From a virus, in the IMG/VR virus record IMGVR_UViG_3300026097_000028, positions 1-56,928 of that record: a DNA stretch of 56,928 nt; one strand, written 5' to 3'. Shown here piece by piece: positions 1 to 8,614 of this stretch (position 1 is the stretch's first letter; every line of letters begins with the position of its first letter). The notes beneath the pieces are model-generated. The model ran no database searches, had not been told where the DNA came from, and saw only the letters and a program-made list of their open reading frames with translations. A program made the translations under genes and the position numbers.

Positions 1-2
1 AG

Positions 3-1031
3 TTAGATAAGTTTCATATAAATAAATTGTACTTAGATTCTATTCAATATAATATACCCAGAAATAAAATAATTATATTATCGAATAATTTTGGAATAGA
101 GGATAATATTAATAGATATAAATCAAAATATAAAATAAAAAATAGTAAGGATTTTTTGTGCATTATATATAATTTACATATGCTATATAAGGGTAATGAA
201 TTAATCGATTCTCAGACGGTTGACTTATTCTTAAAAGAGGATGATATTATTAGTTACAAAAAAAATAAACTTTTATTTTTAAATAGAAGGTTACACCCAC
301 ATAGAATATTAATGTTATGTTTATTAGCAGAATCTAATAATATAGAAAATAATTTGATATCGTTTGATATGAACTATACTAATACGGATTATTTTATAGA
401 TTATATAAAAACGCATAATTATCTTGGATTGGATGAATATTCTGAGCCAAATGAGATTATAAAAAATATAATAAAATCCAATGATATGTTAAAAATAACA
501 AAGGGTTATGATATTTTAACAAAAATTAATAAAAAATCATTAGATATAGAAAATTATGAATCAATAGAGGGTAGGTCTTTAGAAGTTGATGATGTTTCAT
601 TATATAAAGATAGTTATTTTAGCCTTGTTTCCGAAACAGAATTTTTTACAAAATGGAATATATATACAACTGAAAAAACAATAAAACCAATACAACAATA
701 TCATCCGTTTGTTATATTAGGAAACCCAAATACTTTAAAATATTTACAATCAATGGGATTTCAAACATTTTCATCCGTTTGGGATGAGAGTTATGATAAT
801 GAAATTATTGATTCTGTTAGAATATTTAAAGTAAGCAAACTCGTTAATTCTCTGATAAAAAAAACTGATGATGAGTGGGTGGATATATTAAAAAAAATAA
901 AACCAATACTTATACATAATCGAGAATTATTAAAAAAATATTCTGCAAATAATAATATTTTTAATATAGAACAAACCATATATAAAAATTTAACAGATGA
1001 ATCCATTCAAAATTATCAAAAATTATTTTAA
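3..1031 (+). CDS. Glycosyltransferase-like protein, 5' end outside window
   Basis: The reading frame is open to the left edge: no stop occurs between base 3 and the first possible start (TTG at 27), so the gene most likely begins before the window. The C-terminal half has the pattern seen in exostosin-like and related viral glycosyltransferases: SETEFFTKWNIY, then TEKTIKPI, then HPFVILGNP, then a GFQTF segment (base positions about 625-770). In such families the glutamate and lysine of the TEK..KP stretch belong to the sugar-nucleotide site. The gene is very rich in AT, more so than the head genes downstream, which suggests an accessory gene acquired separately. It resembles the gene at 16883 in this C-terminal block. 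The sugar donor and acceptor cannot be told from sequence; virion proteins or host glycans are possible targets. Confidence 0.55.
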   Translation, partial: LDKFHINKLYLDSIQYNIPRNKIIILSNNFGIEDNINRYKSKYKIKNSKDFLCIIYNLHMLYKGNELIDSQTVDLFLKEDDIISYKKNKLLFLNRRLHPHRILMLCLLAESNNIENNLISFDMNYTNTDYFIDYIKTHNYLGLDEYSEPNEIIKNIIKSNDMLKITKGYDILTKINKKSLDIENYESIEGRSLEVDDVSLYKDSYFSLVSETEFFTKWNIYTTEKTIKPIQQYHPFVILGNPNTLKYLQSMGFQTFSSVWDESYDNEIIDSVRIFKVSKLVNSLIKKTDDEWVDILKKIKPILIHNRELLKKYSANNNIFNIEQTIYKNLTDESIQNYQKLF

Positions 1032-1113
1032 TAAAAGAAAACAAGAAAAACTCTATAAAAAGAAGTTAGAAGAACTTCGTAAAAGAGACCCATTCATTTA
1101 CAAAAATCACTAA
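997..1113 (+). CDS. Tiny basic phage protein (38 aa)
   Basis: This short ORF starts at ATG 997, inside the end of the preceding gene, in another frame, and overlaps it by 35 bases. The product is 38 residues, strongly basic and probably one helix (NKRKQEKLYKKKLEELRKR), and ends in RDPFIYKNH. Short basic phage proteins ending in a similar RDPFIY segment are familiar to me from other T4-like phages, but I know no function. It stops just before the promoter-like motif of the next gene. Its length and amphipathic composition are the only support besides that resemblance, so the call is moderate. Confidence 0.5.
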   Translation: MNPFKIIKNYFNKRKQEKLYKKKLEELRKRDPFIYKNH

Positions 1114-1126
1114 ACTTTTTGTAACC

Positions 1127-1136
1127 CATATTTATA
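1127..1136 (+). promoter_or_regulatory. Late-promoter-like motif CATATTTATA
   Basis: This is a one-base variant of the recurring TATAYTTATA motif. It ends 21 bases before the start of the polyprotein gene at 1158 and lies in the short gap after the tiny ORF. Confidence 0.5.
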
Positions 1137-1157
1137 TACTGATAAGGTATATACTAA

Positions 1158-4100
1158 ATGAATGAACTTTCTAAATATCTCGTAGAGCAAATTCTACTCG
1201 AGGATGATAATCCTATTAAAAAGATAGTAGTTGTTTATGTTGGGAGATTTCAACCTTTCCATAAAGGACACTATTCTACTTACCAACATCTTGTAAAGAA
1301 ATTTGGTAAAAATAATGTCTTTATAGGAACTTCTAACAAAGTATCTAAACCGAAATCTCCATTTAATTTTAAGGAGAAGGTTCAGATAATGACATCGATG
1401 TTTGGTATACCTAAATCCAAAATACATCAAGTTAAAAACCCATACCAACCAACTGAAATCCTTAAAAAGTTTGATGAAACTACCACTGCCTTCATAACTG
1501 TTGTTGGTGAGAAGGATAAATCTCGTTTAGGTGGTAAATACTTTACTCCATTAAAAGGAACTCCAACTGAGGGGTATAGAGATAGGGGATATGTTTACGT
1601 ATCACCATCTCAATCCAACCCAATAAGCGGTACTGATGTTCGTAATGGATTATCATTAGGTTCAGATGAACAAAAACAATCTTTCTTTACAGATAGAGCA
1701 TACCCAAAATATAACAAAACCATATTCAACTTAATCACTTCTAAATTAAACGAAGGTATCTTTATTCCTAAAGAACGAATTGAAGAATGGTTAATCAATG
1801 AAGCATCTAATGTTGTTGGTAATATGGGTAGTGATGTTGATGATGGACCAAACAACTTTTTTCCTAACTTTGATATCTTTTCTAAAATAAACGTTAAAAG
1901 AGCTGCAAAGATTGGATATGAGATTGTTAATATGATATCATCTAAAGAATTAGAAGATTATTATGAACACCCAATTTATCCTAATGGGCCTGTAAAAGCA
2001 GTAACCCCATTCCCTGCTGGTGTTCTTGGTGCTAAAACTGCAACTAACCAAATTGATATCTATTCAAGTGATGCTTACTCAAAATGGTTTACTCATGTTA
2101 CTCGACAGGCAGCATTGGTAGGATATTCGGTGGTAAGTGGAATAGAATCTAATCAGACTGATAAAGAAACTGCACTTGGTTCTCAACAAGGAGATAAAGA
2201 ATCTCAATCGGAATATGAAAACTCACTTAAAGAGGCAATAAACTTACCAGTAGAAATTGGTGATACTTTATTAATGGGTAAATTTAAGAACAAAAAAGTT
2301 GTTGTTAAATCTATTGGTAAAGATGAACATGGTATGCCAACTATTAATGGTAAGAAAGTAGTTACATTCAGATATATGAATGAAAACTTTGTAGTAGAAC
2401 TCGCAGGAACTACAATCCAATGTGAAAAATGTAATCATTCATGGGAAATAGAATCTGATGATAACGAAAAGTATCTATGTCATTCGTGTGGTTGGGATTC
2501 TCAACAACAAGAATACGATTATGATGCATTTGATTCATGGCAAGAAAAGAATGGTATATTGGGAGAATCTGAAGATTTAGAAGAACGAGGTAAGATGAGA
2601 CCAGCTGATAAGTTGAGAAGAAAAGCTGCAATGGCTGGTAAGAGAGCTCAAATAGCAAGGAGACGAGCAAGAACAATGAAGAGAAGAAAACCTCTTTCTA
2701 AACTTAAAAAGATTGCTTACAAGATGGCATACCGACAAGTTTATGATGAGTTTGCAAAAGAATTATTTCCCGATATAAAGAAATCCGATTTATCTATCAA
2801 ACAATCTCAGGTAGTTCACAAGAATGTAGTTAGAAAAAAAGGTAGAATATTGAAACGAGCTAAGTTTAAGTTCTTACCTGTTTTACGTGCAAAGGAAGTA
2901 GAGAAATTCTCTCCTAAAAACGAACAAATTACAAAAATAAATGAAGGAATTGAAAATACTTTATCAAGTAAATATAAAGTTGATTTAGATATTTACGAAT
3001 ACCCAAATCACTTAGAGTTGAGAAGAGTTGTAGTACCACAAGACCAACGAAATAAAGGTATTGGTTCTAAGGTAATGCAAGACTTGATAAAATATGCACA
3101 ACAAAATAACAAAGATATTTTCACAACACCAAGTTCGGATTTTGGTGGTTCGAAATCAAGATTAGTTCAGTTCTATAAATCATTTGGATTTAAGAATAAC
3201 AAAGGTTCTAACCGAGATTTTAGAAGTAAAGAATCTATGGTTCGTTTAAGTGAAGGTAAGGAACTTGAAAAGTTAGGAATTACTAATTTCAAATCACTAT
3301 TCAAAAAAATGCCATCTGAATTACAAAAAAGGGTATATAACTTAAAAAACTTTGGACAGAGGTTGGATAAACATCCAGAGGGTAATGTTTTAAAACATAC
3401 AATTACAGTTGTAAATCGTTCTTTAAAAGATGATGATATTGATATTGCAATAGCAGCAATGTTTCACGATATAGGAAAAGATGAAACCGCAGGTATTCAT
3501 CCAAAGAAGGGTCATATTACACACTTTGGGCACGAAAAAGTTTCTGCTTCATTGGTAAAGAAATATAAAGATTGGATTAAGTCCGTTGGTGGTAATGTTG
3601 CTAATGTTTTATACGTTGTTAAAAATCATATGAGATACAAACAACTATCTGATATGAGACCAATAAAACAAGATAAATTAAAATCATTCAGAGCATATGA
3701 TAAACTAAGTAAATTCTCCAAACATGATAGAGGTGGATTGGGTGAATCTTTAAGTGAATCAACTGATAAATTAAAATTATCTATACCAACTGATATACAA
3801 AAGATGCATACTGCATTTAAAGAAAAATATAACGAAGGTATGAATGATAATATAGATAAGTTATTAGAGGATTTAGATAATCATATTGTTGAGATGTTTT
3901 ATCCAACAACTAAAACATCAGACCAGTTAATAAAAGAAAATATTAACGAATCTAATATGTTAATGGAAGGTGGTGCATATGGGCATATGAATCATCCATT
4001 TGATACTGAAATCAACTTAACCTTTGGACAACTTAAAGATATCGTTAATCGTGCATTGGAAGGTAACTTAGAATTTACACGAGAAAAAACTGATGGTCAA

Positions 4101-5165
4101 GCACTTGCAGTTTCTTGGGTAAATGGAAGATTAGTTGCTGCAAGAAATAAAGGACATCTAAAAAATAGTGGTGAGAATGCATTAGATATAAAAGCAGTTG
4201 CTGATAAGTTCGCTGGAAGGGGTGAATTGGAAAAAGCATACAACTTTGCTATGAAAGATTTATCTGATTCTATTAAATCACTATCATCAAAACAACGAGA
4301 GAAGATTTTTAAAGGAGGTTCGTGTTTTATGAACCTTGAAGTAATATATCCTACTTCAGTAAATGTAATTCCTTATGGTCAACCTCTATTAGTATTACAT
4401 GGAACAATGGAATATGATGAGAATGGTGTTGCAATTGGAGAAAATGCAGATGCTGGGAGAATCTTGGCAGGTATGATTAAACAAATCAACAAAGATGTAC
4501 AAAATAATTACACAATTCAAGGTCCACCTGTAATTAAATTACCAAAATCACAACAATTATCCTCTAAAAAAGGAAAATATACCTCACAAATTTCTAAATT
4601 ACAAAAAGAATTCGGTTTAAAGGATACTGATGGAGTTGCAGAATACCACCAAGAGTGGTGGAAACAATGGATTACTAAAAATTCACCAACAACACTCGAT
4701 AATAAAACTCTAATGGGGTTAGTTAAGAGATGGGCATTCATGGATAAGAAGTTTAGATTAGATAAAAAGAATATTGCTGATGAAAAAACTCTAATTTGGG
4801 CAAAGAAAATTGATTCACAAGACCAAAAGAAAATTTCAAAAGATAATTTAATGAAATTTGAAAATATTTTCTTAGGGGTTGGTGCAGATGTATTAGAATT
4901 TACATCATCAGTACTTACTGTAAACCCAGATGAAGCAGTTCGCTCGATAAAAAAGAGAATAGATAAGACAATTAAAGATGTTAAGAAATCAGGTGACCCT
5001 AAAAAGATTGAAAAATTAAAATTAGAGTTAAAACGATTACAATCTATTGGTGGTCCTTCTAAAATTGTACCAAATGAAGGAATTGTTTTCCAATATAAAG
5101 GAAATACTTTCAAATTGACTGGTGCATTCGCATCTGTAAATCAACTATTGGGTATATTCTTCTAA
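1158..5165 (+). CDS. Multi-enzyme head polyprotein: NMNAT-like, Zn ribbon, GNAT, HD, RNA/DNA ligase-like
   Basis: This 1335-residue protein is a string of separate domains. Residues 1-199 are a nucleotidyltransferase of the NMN-adenylyltransferase type, with GRFQPFHKGH at 29-38 and ISGTDVR at 156-162. Residues 216-359 are a conserved phage domain with SDVDDGP at 225-231. A small barrel-like part and a zinc ribbon (two CxxC pairs, 422-444) follow, then a very basic helical part (about 478-580). Residues 597-699 are a GNAT acetyltransferase (QRNKGIG at 630-636). Residues 700-863 are an HD phosphohydrolase (H747, H770-D771, H792, H824). Residues 938-1335 are a nucleotidyltransferase/ligase with KTDG (977-980, motif I), NLEVIY (about 1059, motif III-like), EGIVF (1307, motif IV) and FKLTG (1318, motif V). 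Glu-A/G/S sites of the gp21 type sit between these units (after 199, 215, 359, 470, 596, 699, 863/867, 893, 931 and 937). I infer a packaged precursor cut by the prohead protease. Domain calls are firm; packaging is inference. Confidence 0.8.
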   Translation: MNELSKYLVEQILLEDDNPIKKIVVVYVGRFQPFHKGHYSTYQHLVKKFGKNNVFIGTSNKVSKPKSPFNFKEKVQIMTSMFGIPKSKIHQVKNPYQPTEILKKFDETTTAFITVVGEKDKSRLGGKYFTPLKGTPTEGYRDRGYVYVSPSQSNPISGTDVRNGLSLGSDEQKQSFFTDRAYPKYNKTIFNLITSKLNEGIFIPKERIEEWLINEASNVVGNMGSDVDDGPNNFFPNFDIFSKINVKRAAKIGYEIVNMISSKELEDYYEHPIYPNGPVKAVTPFPAGVLGAKTATNQIDIYSSDAYSKWFTHVTRQAALVGYSVVSGIESNQTDKETALGSQQGDKESQSEYENSLKEAINLPVEIGDTLLMGKFKNKKVVVKSIGKDEHGMPTINGKKVVTFRYMNENFVVELAGTTIQCEKCNHSWEIESDDNEKYLCHSCGWDSQQQEYDYDAFDSWQEKNGILGESEDLEERGKMRPADKLRRKAAMAGKRAQIARRRARTMKRRKPLSKLKKIAYKMAYRQVYDEFAKELFPDIKKSDLSIKQSQVVHKNVVRKKGRILKRAKFKFLPVLRAKEVEKFSPKNEQITKINEGIENTLSSKYKVDLDIYEYPNHLELRRVVVPQDQRNKGIGSKVMQDLIKYAQQNNKDIFTTPSSDFGGSKSRLVQFYKSFGFKNNKGSNRDFRSKESMVRLSEGKELEKLGITNFKSLFKKMPSELQKRVYNLKNFGQRLDKHPEGNVLKHTITVVNRSLKDDDIDIAIAAMFHDIGKDETAGIHPKKGHITHFGHEKVSASLVKKYKDWIKSVGGNVANVLYVVKNHMRYKQLSDMRPIKQDKLKSFRAYDKLSKFSKHDRGGLGESLSESTDKLKLSIPTDIQKMHTAFKEKYNEGMNDNIDKLLEDLDNHIVEMFYPTTKTSDQLIKENINESNMLMEGGAYGHMNHPFDTEINLTFGQLKDIVNRALEGNLEFTREKTDGQALAVSWVNGRLVAARNKGHLKNSGENALDIKAVADKFAGRGELEKAYNFAMKDLSDSIKSLSSKQREKIFKGGSCFMNLEVIYPTSVNVIPYGQPLLVLHGTMEYDENGVAIGENADAGRILAGMIKQINKDVQNNYTIQGPPVIKLPKSQQLSSKKGKYTSQISKLQKEFGLKDTDGVAEYHQEWWKQWITKNSPTTLDNKTLMGLVKRWAFMDKKFRLDKKNIADEKTLIWAKKIDSQDQKKISKDNLMKFENIFLGVGADVLEFTSSVLTVNPDEAVRSIKKRIDKTIKDVKKSGDPKKIEKLKLELKRLQSIGGPSKIVPNEGIVFQYKGNTFKLTGAFASVNQLLGIFF

Positions 5166-5188
5166 ATTTATCGTTTTCTTCTTTTTTA

Positions 5189-5198
5189 TATATTTATA
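5189..5198 (+). promoter_or_regulatory. Late-promoter-like motif TATATTTATA
   Basis: This is an exact copy of the recurring motif. It lies in the 60-base gap between the polyprotein gene and the gene at 5226, and ends 27 bases before that start codon. Confidence 0.6.
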
Positions 5199-5225
5199 TA
5201 TCAAGGTATAACCTAATATGTAATA

Positions 5226-5882
5226 ATGAGTAAAGAATTCAAAAAGAAATACATGCACCCAACTCGTAGAAAGTTGGTAGATATGGTACAAACTGGTGTG
5301 TACGATAAAAATACCACTATTGGATACACTAAAACAAAGGAAACTCACGAAATTGGTGATGTATGGGAAGATGAACATTACAAATACGAACAAAAGGATG
5401 GATTTATCACTAAGACTGGTAAAAACTCCGATGCATTGCAAGAAATTCGTAATTATGTTCAGAAAAGAACTGAATGTAAATCTCCTAATTGTGAAACCAT
5501 AAAAAAAACTACAAAAGATAAAACTTTAATCAAAAAGACTGGGTTTTGTCTTGATTGTATGATAAAACAAGAACATATTATCAGAACAAGTGGTTTTTGG
5601 AAAGAATACGAAGAATATAAAGTATCAACTAACATGTTGGTCTATGGTAAGATGAGATTAGAAGAACTTAAACAAGCTCTTCTCGATGTTAAACCATATT
5701 ATGAATATGTAAACGAAGATGGTTCTACTGAAAAGTGGGAATTGCCAAAATCAGTTGAAGAAACTAAGGCAGATATTCAAGAAATGATTGATAATGGTAC
5801 CAAAGAGTTAGAAGAATTGGAAACCAAACGAATTATGGCCTTTGCAACATTAAAGAAAAACAATTTAGAACATTACTTATAG
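5226..5882 (+). CDS. Conserved phage protein with Cys4 zinc site
   Basis: The 218-residue product has a conserved N-terminal block (HPTRRKLVDMV, then a GDVWEDEHYKYE stretch at about residues 44-55). In the middle a cysteine cluster, CKSPNC (about 84-89) and CLDC (about 109-112), is consistent with one bound zinc ion. The C-terminal half is charged and helical, with INGT-like coiled-coil character (MIDNGTKELEELETKR). I recognise it as a type of protein found beside terminase and spanin-like genes in T4-like phages, but I know no assigned role. A part in packaging, such as a small-terminase equivalent, would fit the position but has no direct support. It has its own upstream promoter-like motif and runs three bases before the next start. 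Confidence 0.7.
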   Translation: MSKEFKKKYMHPTRRKLVDMVQTGVYDKNTTIGYTKTKETHEIGDVWEDEHYKYEQKDGFITKTGKNSDALQEIRNYVQKRTECKSPNCETIKKTTKDKTLIKKTGFCLDCMIKQEHIIRTSGFWKEYEEYKVSTNMLVYGKMRLEELKQALLDVKPYYEYVNEDGSTEKWELPKSVEETKADIQEMIDNGTKELEELETKRIMAFATLKKNNLEHYL

Positions 5883-5884
5883 TC

Positions 5885-6259
5885 ATGACGGGAGGACGAA
5901 ATCAATATTTAGTTTTAATCGTAATCCTTGGATTGCTGGTTTTTAATTTGTACAATATGAGACAGATTAAAACCGATATTGATGGGTTTAATGAAAAAAT
6001 TGAAAACATTGGTAAAGAAATAGATTCTATCCAAACTATGAATACTGAATTGGATAATTTAATAGAATCGTTACATACAGAACTCCAATTAATCGATGGT
6101 GATATAGATAGAGTTCAAAATAATATTTTTACAATAAGGAGAAACACAGATGAAAAAAGGAATTCTGTTAATAATTTTACTATTAGTGAGCTTCAAGAGT
6201 TTTTCGCAAAACGATACGATAGTATCATTGAAAAAACCAATAGCGAAACTAGTAATTAA
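5885..6259 (+). CDS. Inner-membrane spanin-like protein (N-terminal anchor plus coiled coil)
   Basis: The 124-residue product has one hydrophobic segment near the N-terminus (YLVLIVILGLLVFNLY, about residues 8-23). A long heptad-like region follows (about 27-105; IDGFNEKIENIGKEIDSI, with regular I/L spacing). This is the form of an inner-membrane spanin: an N-terminal anchor and a coiled-coil stalk in the periplasm. The last 110 bases overlap, in another frame, a gene for a secreted coiled-coil protein, as Rz and Rz1 genes do. Neither holin nor endolysin is visible nearby, so the lysis role rests on architecture alone. A structural membrane protein is the main alternative. Confidence 0.5.
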   Translation: MTGGRNQYLVLIVILGLLVFNLYNMRQIKTDIDGFNEKIENIGKEIDSIQTMNTELDNLIESLHTELQLIDGDIDRVQNNIFTIRRNTDEKRNSVNNFTISELQEFFAKRYDSIIEKTNSETSN

Positions 6260-6551
6260 AGATTTAATTGAAGGGGATGGTGTAAAGTTAGAATTACTAT
6301 CTCTTCAAGAACTTTTAAAATTAGAACAAAAGAAAGTTGTTCTAAAGGATTCTGTCATCGGTAACTTAAATTCTAAAGTTATCAACTTGGAAACTATTAT
6401 TTCAAAAAAAGATGAACAATTTGGTTTAGAATCAGAAAAATCTAAACAACTACTTAAAGAACTCAAACGAGAAAAGAGAAAAACATTTTTCTATAAAATA
6501 GGAACTTATGCAGCCGGTGTACTTGGGTTCCTATATCTTACTGCTAAATAA
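6150..6551 (+). CDS. Secreted coiled-coil protein overlapping the spanin-like gene
   Basis: The start at 6150 is set by a strong AAGGAG eight bases upstream and by a clear signal peptide (MKKGILLIILLLVSFKSFSQ), so this overlapped frame is real. The FSQ ending of the signal is typical of Bacteroidota exported proteins and is the best host clue in the window. After cleavage come a charged coiled coil (about residues 50-107) and a C-terminal hydrophobic segment (FFYKIGTYAAGVLGFLYL, about 111-128). Outer-membrane spanins are usually lipoproteins, but no lipobox cysteine is present here, and the C-terminal membrane segment is unusual. It may be a different spanin design or a periplasmic assembly factor. 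The stop overlaps the terminase start as TAATG. Confidence 0.55.
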   Translation: MKKGILLIILLLVSFKSFSQNDTIVSLKKPIAKLVIKDLIEGDGVKLELLSLQELLKLEQKKVVLKDSVIGNLNSKVINLETIISKKDEQFGLESEKSKQLLKELKREKRKTFFYKIGTYAAGVLGFLYLTAK

Positions 6552-8146
6552 TGGCTAAACAAACGTTAAAAGATATAATTAAATTAGAGTATCAGAAGTG
6601 TGCTGGTGACCCTATATACTTCATGAAGAAGTATTGTATGATACAACACCCAGTTCGTGGTAAAATTCCTTTTCAATTATATCCATTCCAAGAATCAACT
6701 CTAACACAATTTCACGAACATCGATATAACATCATTTTAAAATCTCGTCAAACAGGTATATCAACCTTAACTGCAGGATTTTCATTATGGAAGATGTTAT
6801 TCAATCAAGATTTTAACGTTCTTGTAATTGCAACCAAACAAGAGGTTGCAAAAAACTTGGTAACCAAGGTTCGAGTAATGAATCAGTATTTACCTTCTTG
6901 GTTAAAACAAACAACAGTAGAAGATAACAAATTATCTTTACGATATTCAAATGGTTCTCAAATCAAAGCAACATCTGCAGCAGGTGATGCGGGTCGTTCT
7001 GAAGCACTATCCTTATTAGTATTTGATGAGGCAGCCTTTATCGATAAGATTGAAGAAATTTGGGTATCTGCTCAATCTACCTTATCAACGGGTGGTAACG
7101 CAATTATCTTATCAACTCCAAATGGGGTAGGTAATTTCTTCCACAAAACTTGGGTAGGTGCAGAAGATGGTAGTAATGCCTTTAACACTATCCGATTACA
7201 TTGGTCAGTTCATCCTGAACGAGACCAAACTTGGAGAGATGAGCAAGAAGTTCTTTTAGGACCAAAAGGTGCAGCACAAGAATGTGATTGTGATTTTGTA
7301 AGTTCAGGTGATACTGTAATCGACCCACAACTTTTAATGTTCTACAAAGAAACTTACTGTCAAGAACCGGTAGAAAAGACTGGGTTCGATGGAAACCTTT
7401 GGAAATGGGAATACCCTAACTATCAGAAATCTTATATGGTCGTTGCCGATGTTGCTCGTGGTGATTCTGCTGATTTCTCTGCATGTCATGTTATCGATAT
7501 AGAGAACTCCGCACAAGTTGCAGAATATAAAGGTAAATTAGATACCAAAGATTTTGGAAACTTTCTCGTATCATTATCAACGGATTACAACAATGCACTG
7601 CTCGTAATTGAAAACGCAAATATTGGTTGGGCAGTAATTCAACAAGTAATCGATAGAGGATATCAAAACCTTTTCTATATGAGTAAGGATTTAAAGTATG
7701 TGGATGTAGAACATCAATTACATAATAAATACCGAGCAGAAGAACGAAATATGACCGCTGGATTTTCAACAACTTCTAAAACTCGTCCTTTGATTATTTC
7801 TAAAATGGAACAATACATCAGAGAGAAAGAAGTTCTTATACGTTCAACGAGAACCATAGATGAGTTATTTACTTTTATATGGAATGGAAATCGTGCTGAA
7901 GCAATGAGAGGATATAATGATGATTTAGTTATGTCCTTATCAATATCCCTTTGGGTTCGAGATACCGCACTTAGATTAAGGCAAGAAGGGATGGATTTAA
8001 CCTTAAACGCACTTGGTAGTATTTCTACTAACCAAACTTCTATTGGAAGTGGTGGAGGTGGGTTTGGTGGTAATTCATCATTGGAACAAAATCCATGGTC
8101 AATCGATGTTAATGGTTCCCAAGAAGATTTAACGTGGTTGTTGTAA
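6551..8146 (+). CDS. terL: Terminase large subunit (gp17-like)
   Basis: This is the ATP-driven motor that packages DNA into the prohead and cuts the concatemer. The 531 residues hold the expected parts in order. The ATPase has a Walker A-like SRQTGIST (65-72), Walker B LLVFDE with the catalytic glutamate (155-160) and the coupling motif LSTPNG (188-193). The RNase H-like nuclease has VVADVARGDSAD (first Asp at 300), LVIENANIGW (Glu at 354) and GYNDDLVMS near residue 457. The C-terminal tail is Gly-rich (SIGSGGGGFGG). Length is somewhat below T4 gp17 (610), the difference lying mostly in the N-terminal part. It is translationally coupled to the gene before it. No small terminase is recognisable in the window. 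Confidence 0.95.
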   Translation: MAKQTLKDIIKLEYQKCAGDPIYFMKKYCMIQHPVRGKIPFQLYPFQESTLTQFHEHRYNIILKSRQTGISTLTAGFSLWKMLFNQDFNVLVIATKQEVAKNLVTKVRVMNQYLPSWLKQTTVEDNKLSLRYSNGSQIKATSAAGDAGRSEALSLLVFDEAAFIDKIEEIWVSAQSTLSTGGNAIILSTPNGVGNFFHKTWVGAEDGSNAFNTIRLHWSVHPERDQTWRDEQEVLLGPKGAAQECDCDFVSSGDTVIDPQLLMFYKETYCQEPVEKTGFDGNLWKWEYPNYQKSYMVVADVARGDSADFSACHVIDIENSAQVAEYKGKLDTKDFGNFLVSLSTDYNNALLVIENANIGWAVIQQVIDRGYQNLFYMSKDLKYVDVEHQLHNKYRAEERNMTAGFSTTSKTRPLIISKMEQYIREKEVLIRSTRTIDELFTFIWNGNRAEAMRGYNDDLVMSLSISLWVRDTALRLRQEGMDLTLNALGSISTNQTSIGSGGGGFGGNSSLEQNPWSIDVNGSQEDLTWLL

Positions 8147-8168
8147 AATAGTTATAATTTAATTATTA

Positions 8169-8178
8169 TATATTTATA
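8169..8178 (+). promoter_or_regulatory. Late-promoter-like motif TATATTTATA with downstream CTAT
   Basis: This is an exact copy of the motif, followed by CTATAAGGAG, and it ends 18 bases before the start at 8197. The run TTTATACTAT has the same ending as the extended T4 late promoter (TATAAATACTATT). The ribosome site begins almost at the predicted transcript start, so the leader would be very short. Confidence 0.65.
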
Positions 8179-8196
8179 CTATAAGGAGAAGAAATA

Positions 8197-8577
8197 ATGA
8201 TAAATTTATCTAGCTTATTAGAAAATAATTCATATTGTGAAGAGTATGTGGTGGAAAACTACCATGACATCAAAGAATTTTGCGAATTCATGAAAGAATA
8301 CAAAGCTGATATGAACGAAGCTGAGTATCAAGGTAGAAAAGTAAAACTTGGTAAACCGATGCAAGGTGATGTCAAGAAATTCAAAGTATATGTTAAAAAC
8401 CCCCAAGGAAACGTTGTCAAAGTAAACTTTGGACATGGTGGAAGTTCTGCAAAAGGAAAAACGATGAAAATTCGTAAAAATAATCCTGATGCACGAAAAG
8501 CTTTTAGAGCAAGACACAATTGTGATTCACCAGGTCCAAGGCACAAAGCAAGATATTGGTCTTGTAGAAAATGGTAA
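8197..8577 (+). CDS. Basic head-cargo protein with C-terminal RARHNC domain
   Basis: The 126-residue product has two parts. Residues 1-41 are acidic and end in MNE before Ala 42, a gp21-type cleavage site. Residues 42-126 are basic and contain the blocks FKVYVKNPQGNVVKVNFG, KARKAFRARHNC-like spacing (ARKAFRARHNCDSPGP) and ARYWSC near the C-terminus. This second part belongs to a widespread phage family of small cationic proteins without known function. Two conserved cysteines could bind metal. I infer that the N-terminal part targets the prohead core and is removed, leaving a DNA-associated protein in the capsid. AAGGAG precedes the ATG by eight bases. Confidence 0.75.
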   Translation: MINLSSLLENNSYCEEYVVENYHDIKEFCEFMKEYKADMNEAEYQGRKVKLGKPMQGDVKKFKVYVKNPQGNVVKVNFGHGGSSAKGKTMKIRKNNPDARKAFRARHNCDSPGPRHKARYWSCRKW

Positions 8578-8614
8578 TAATACAATAAAGGTTATAATTT
8601 AAAGAAAAAACAAA

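Noticed and set aside
5073-5081. PNE before Gly 1308 as a protease site in the polyprotein
   Set aside because: It falls in motif IV of the ligase-like domain (EGIVF), so it is explained by catalysis. The preceding Pro is also not the usual pattern.
4517-5113. Long minus-strand ORF (198 codons) opposite the ligase domain
   Set aside because: It lies fully inside a strongly supported gene, has no known motif and no promoter, and all neighbours read on the + strand. The same holds for the other minus-strand frames.
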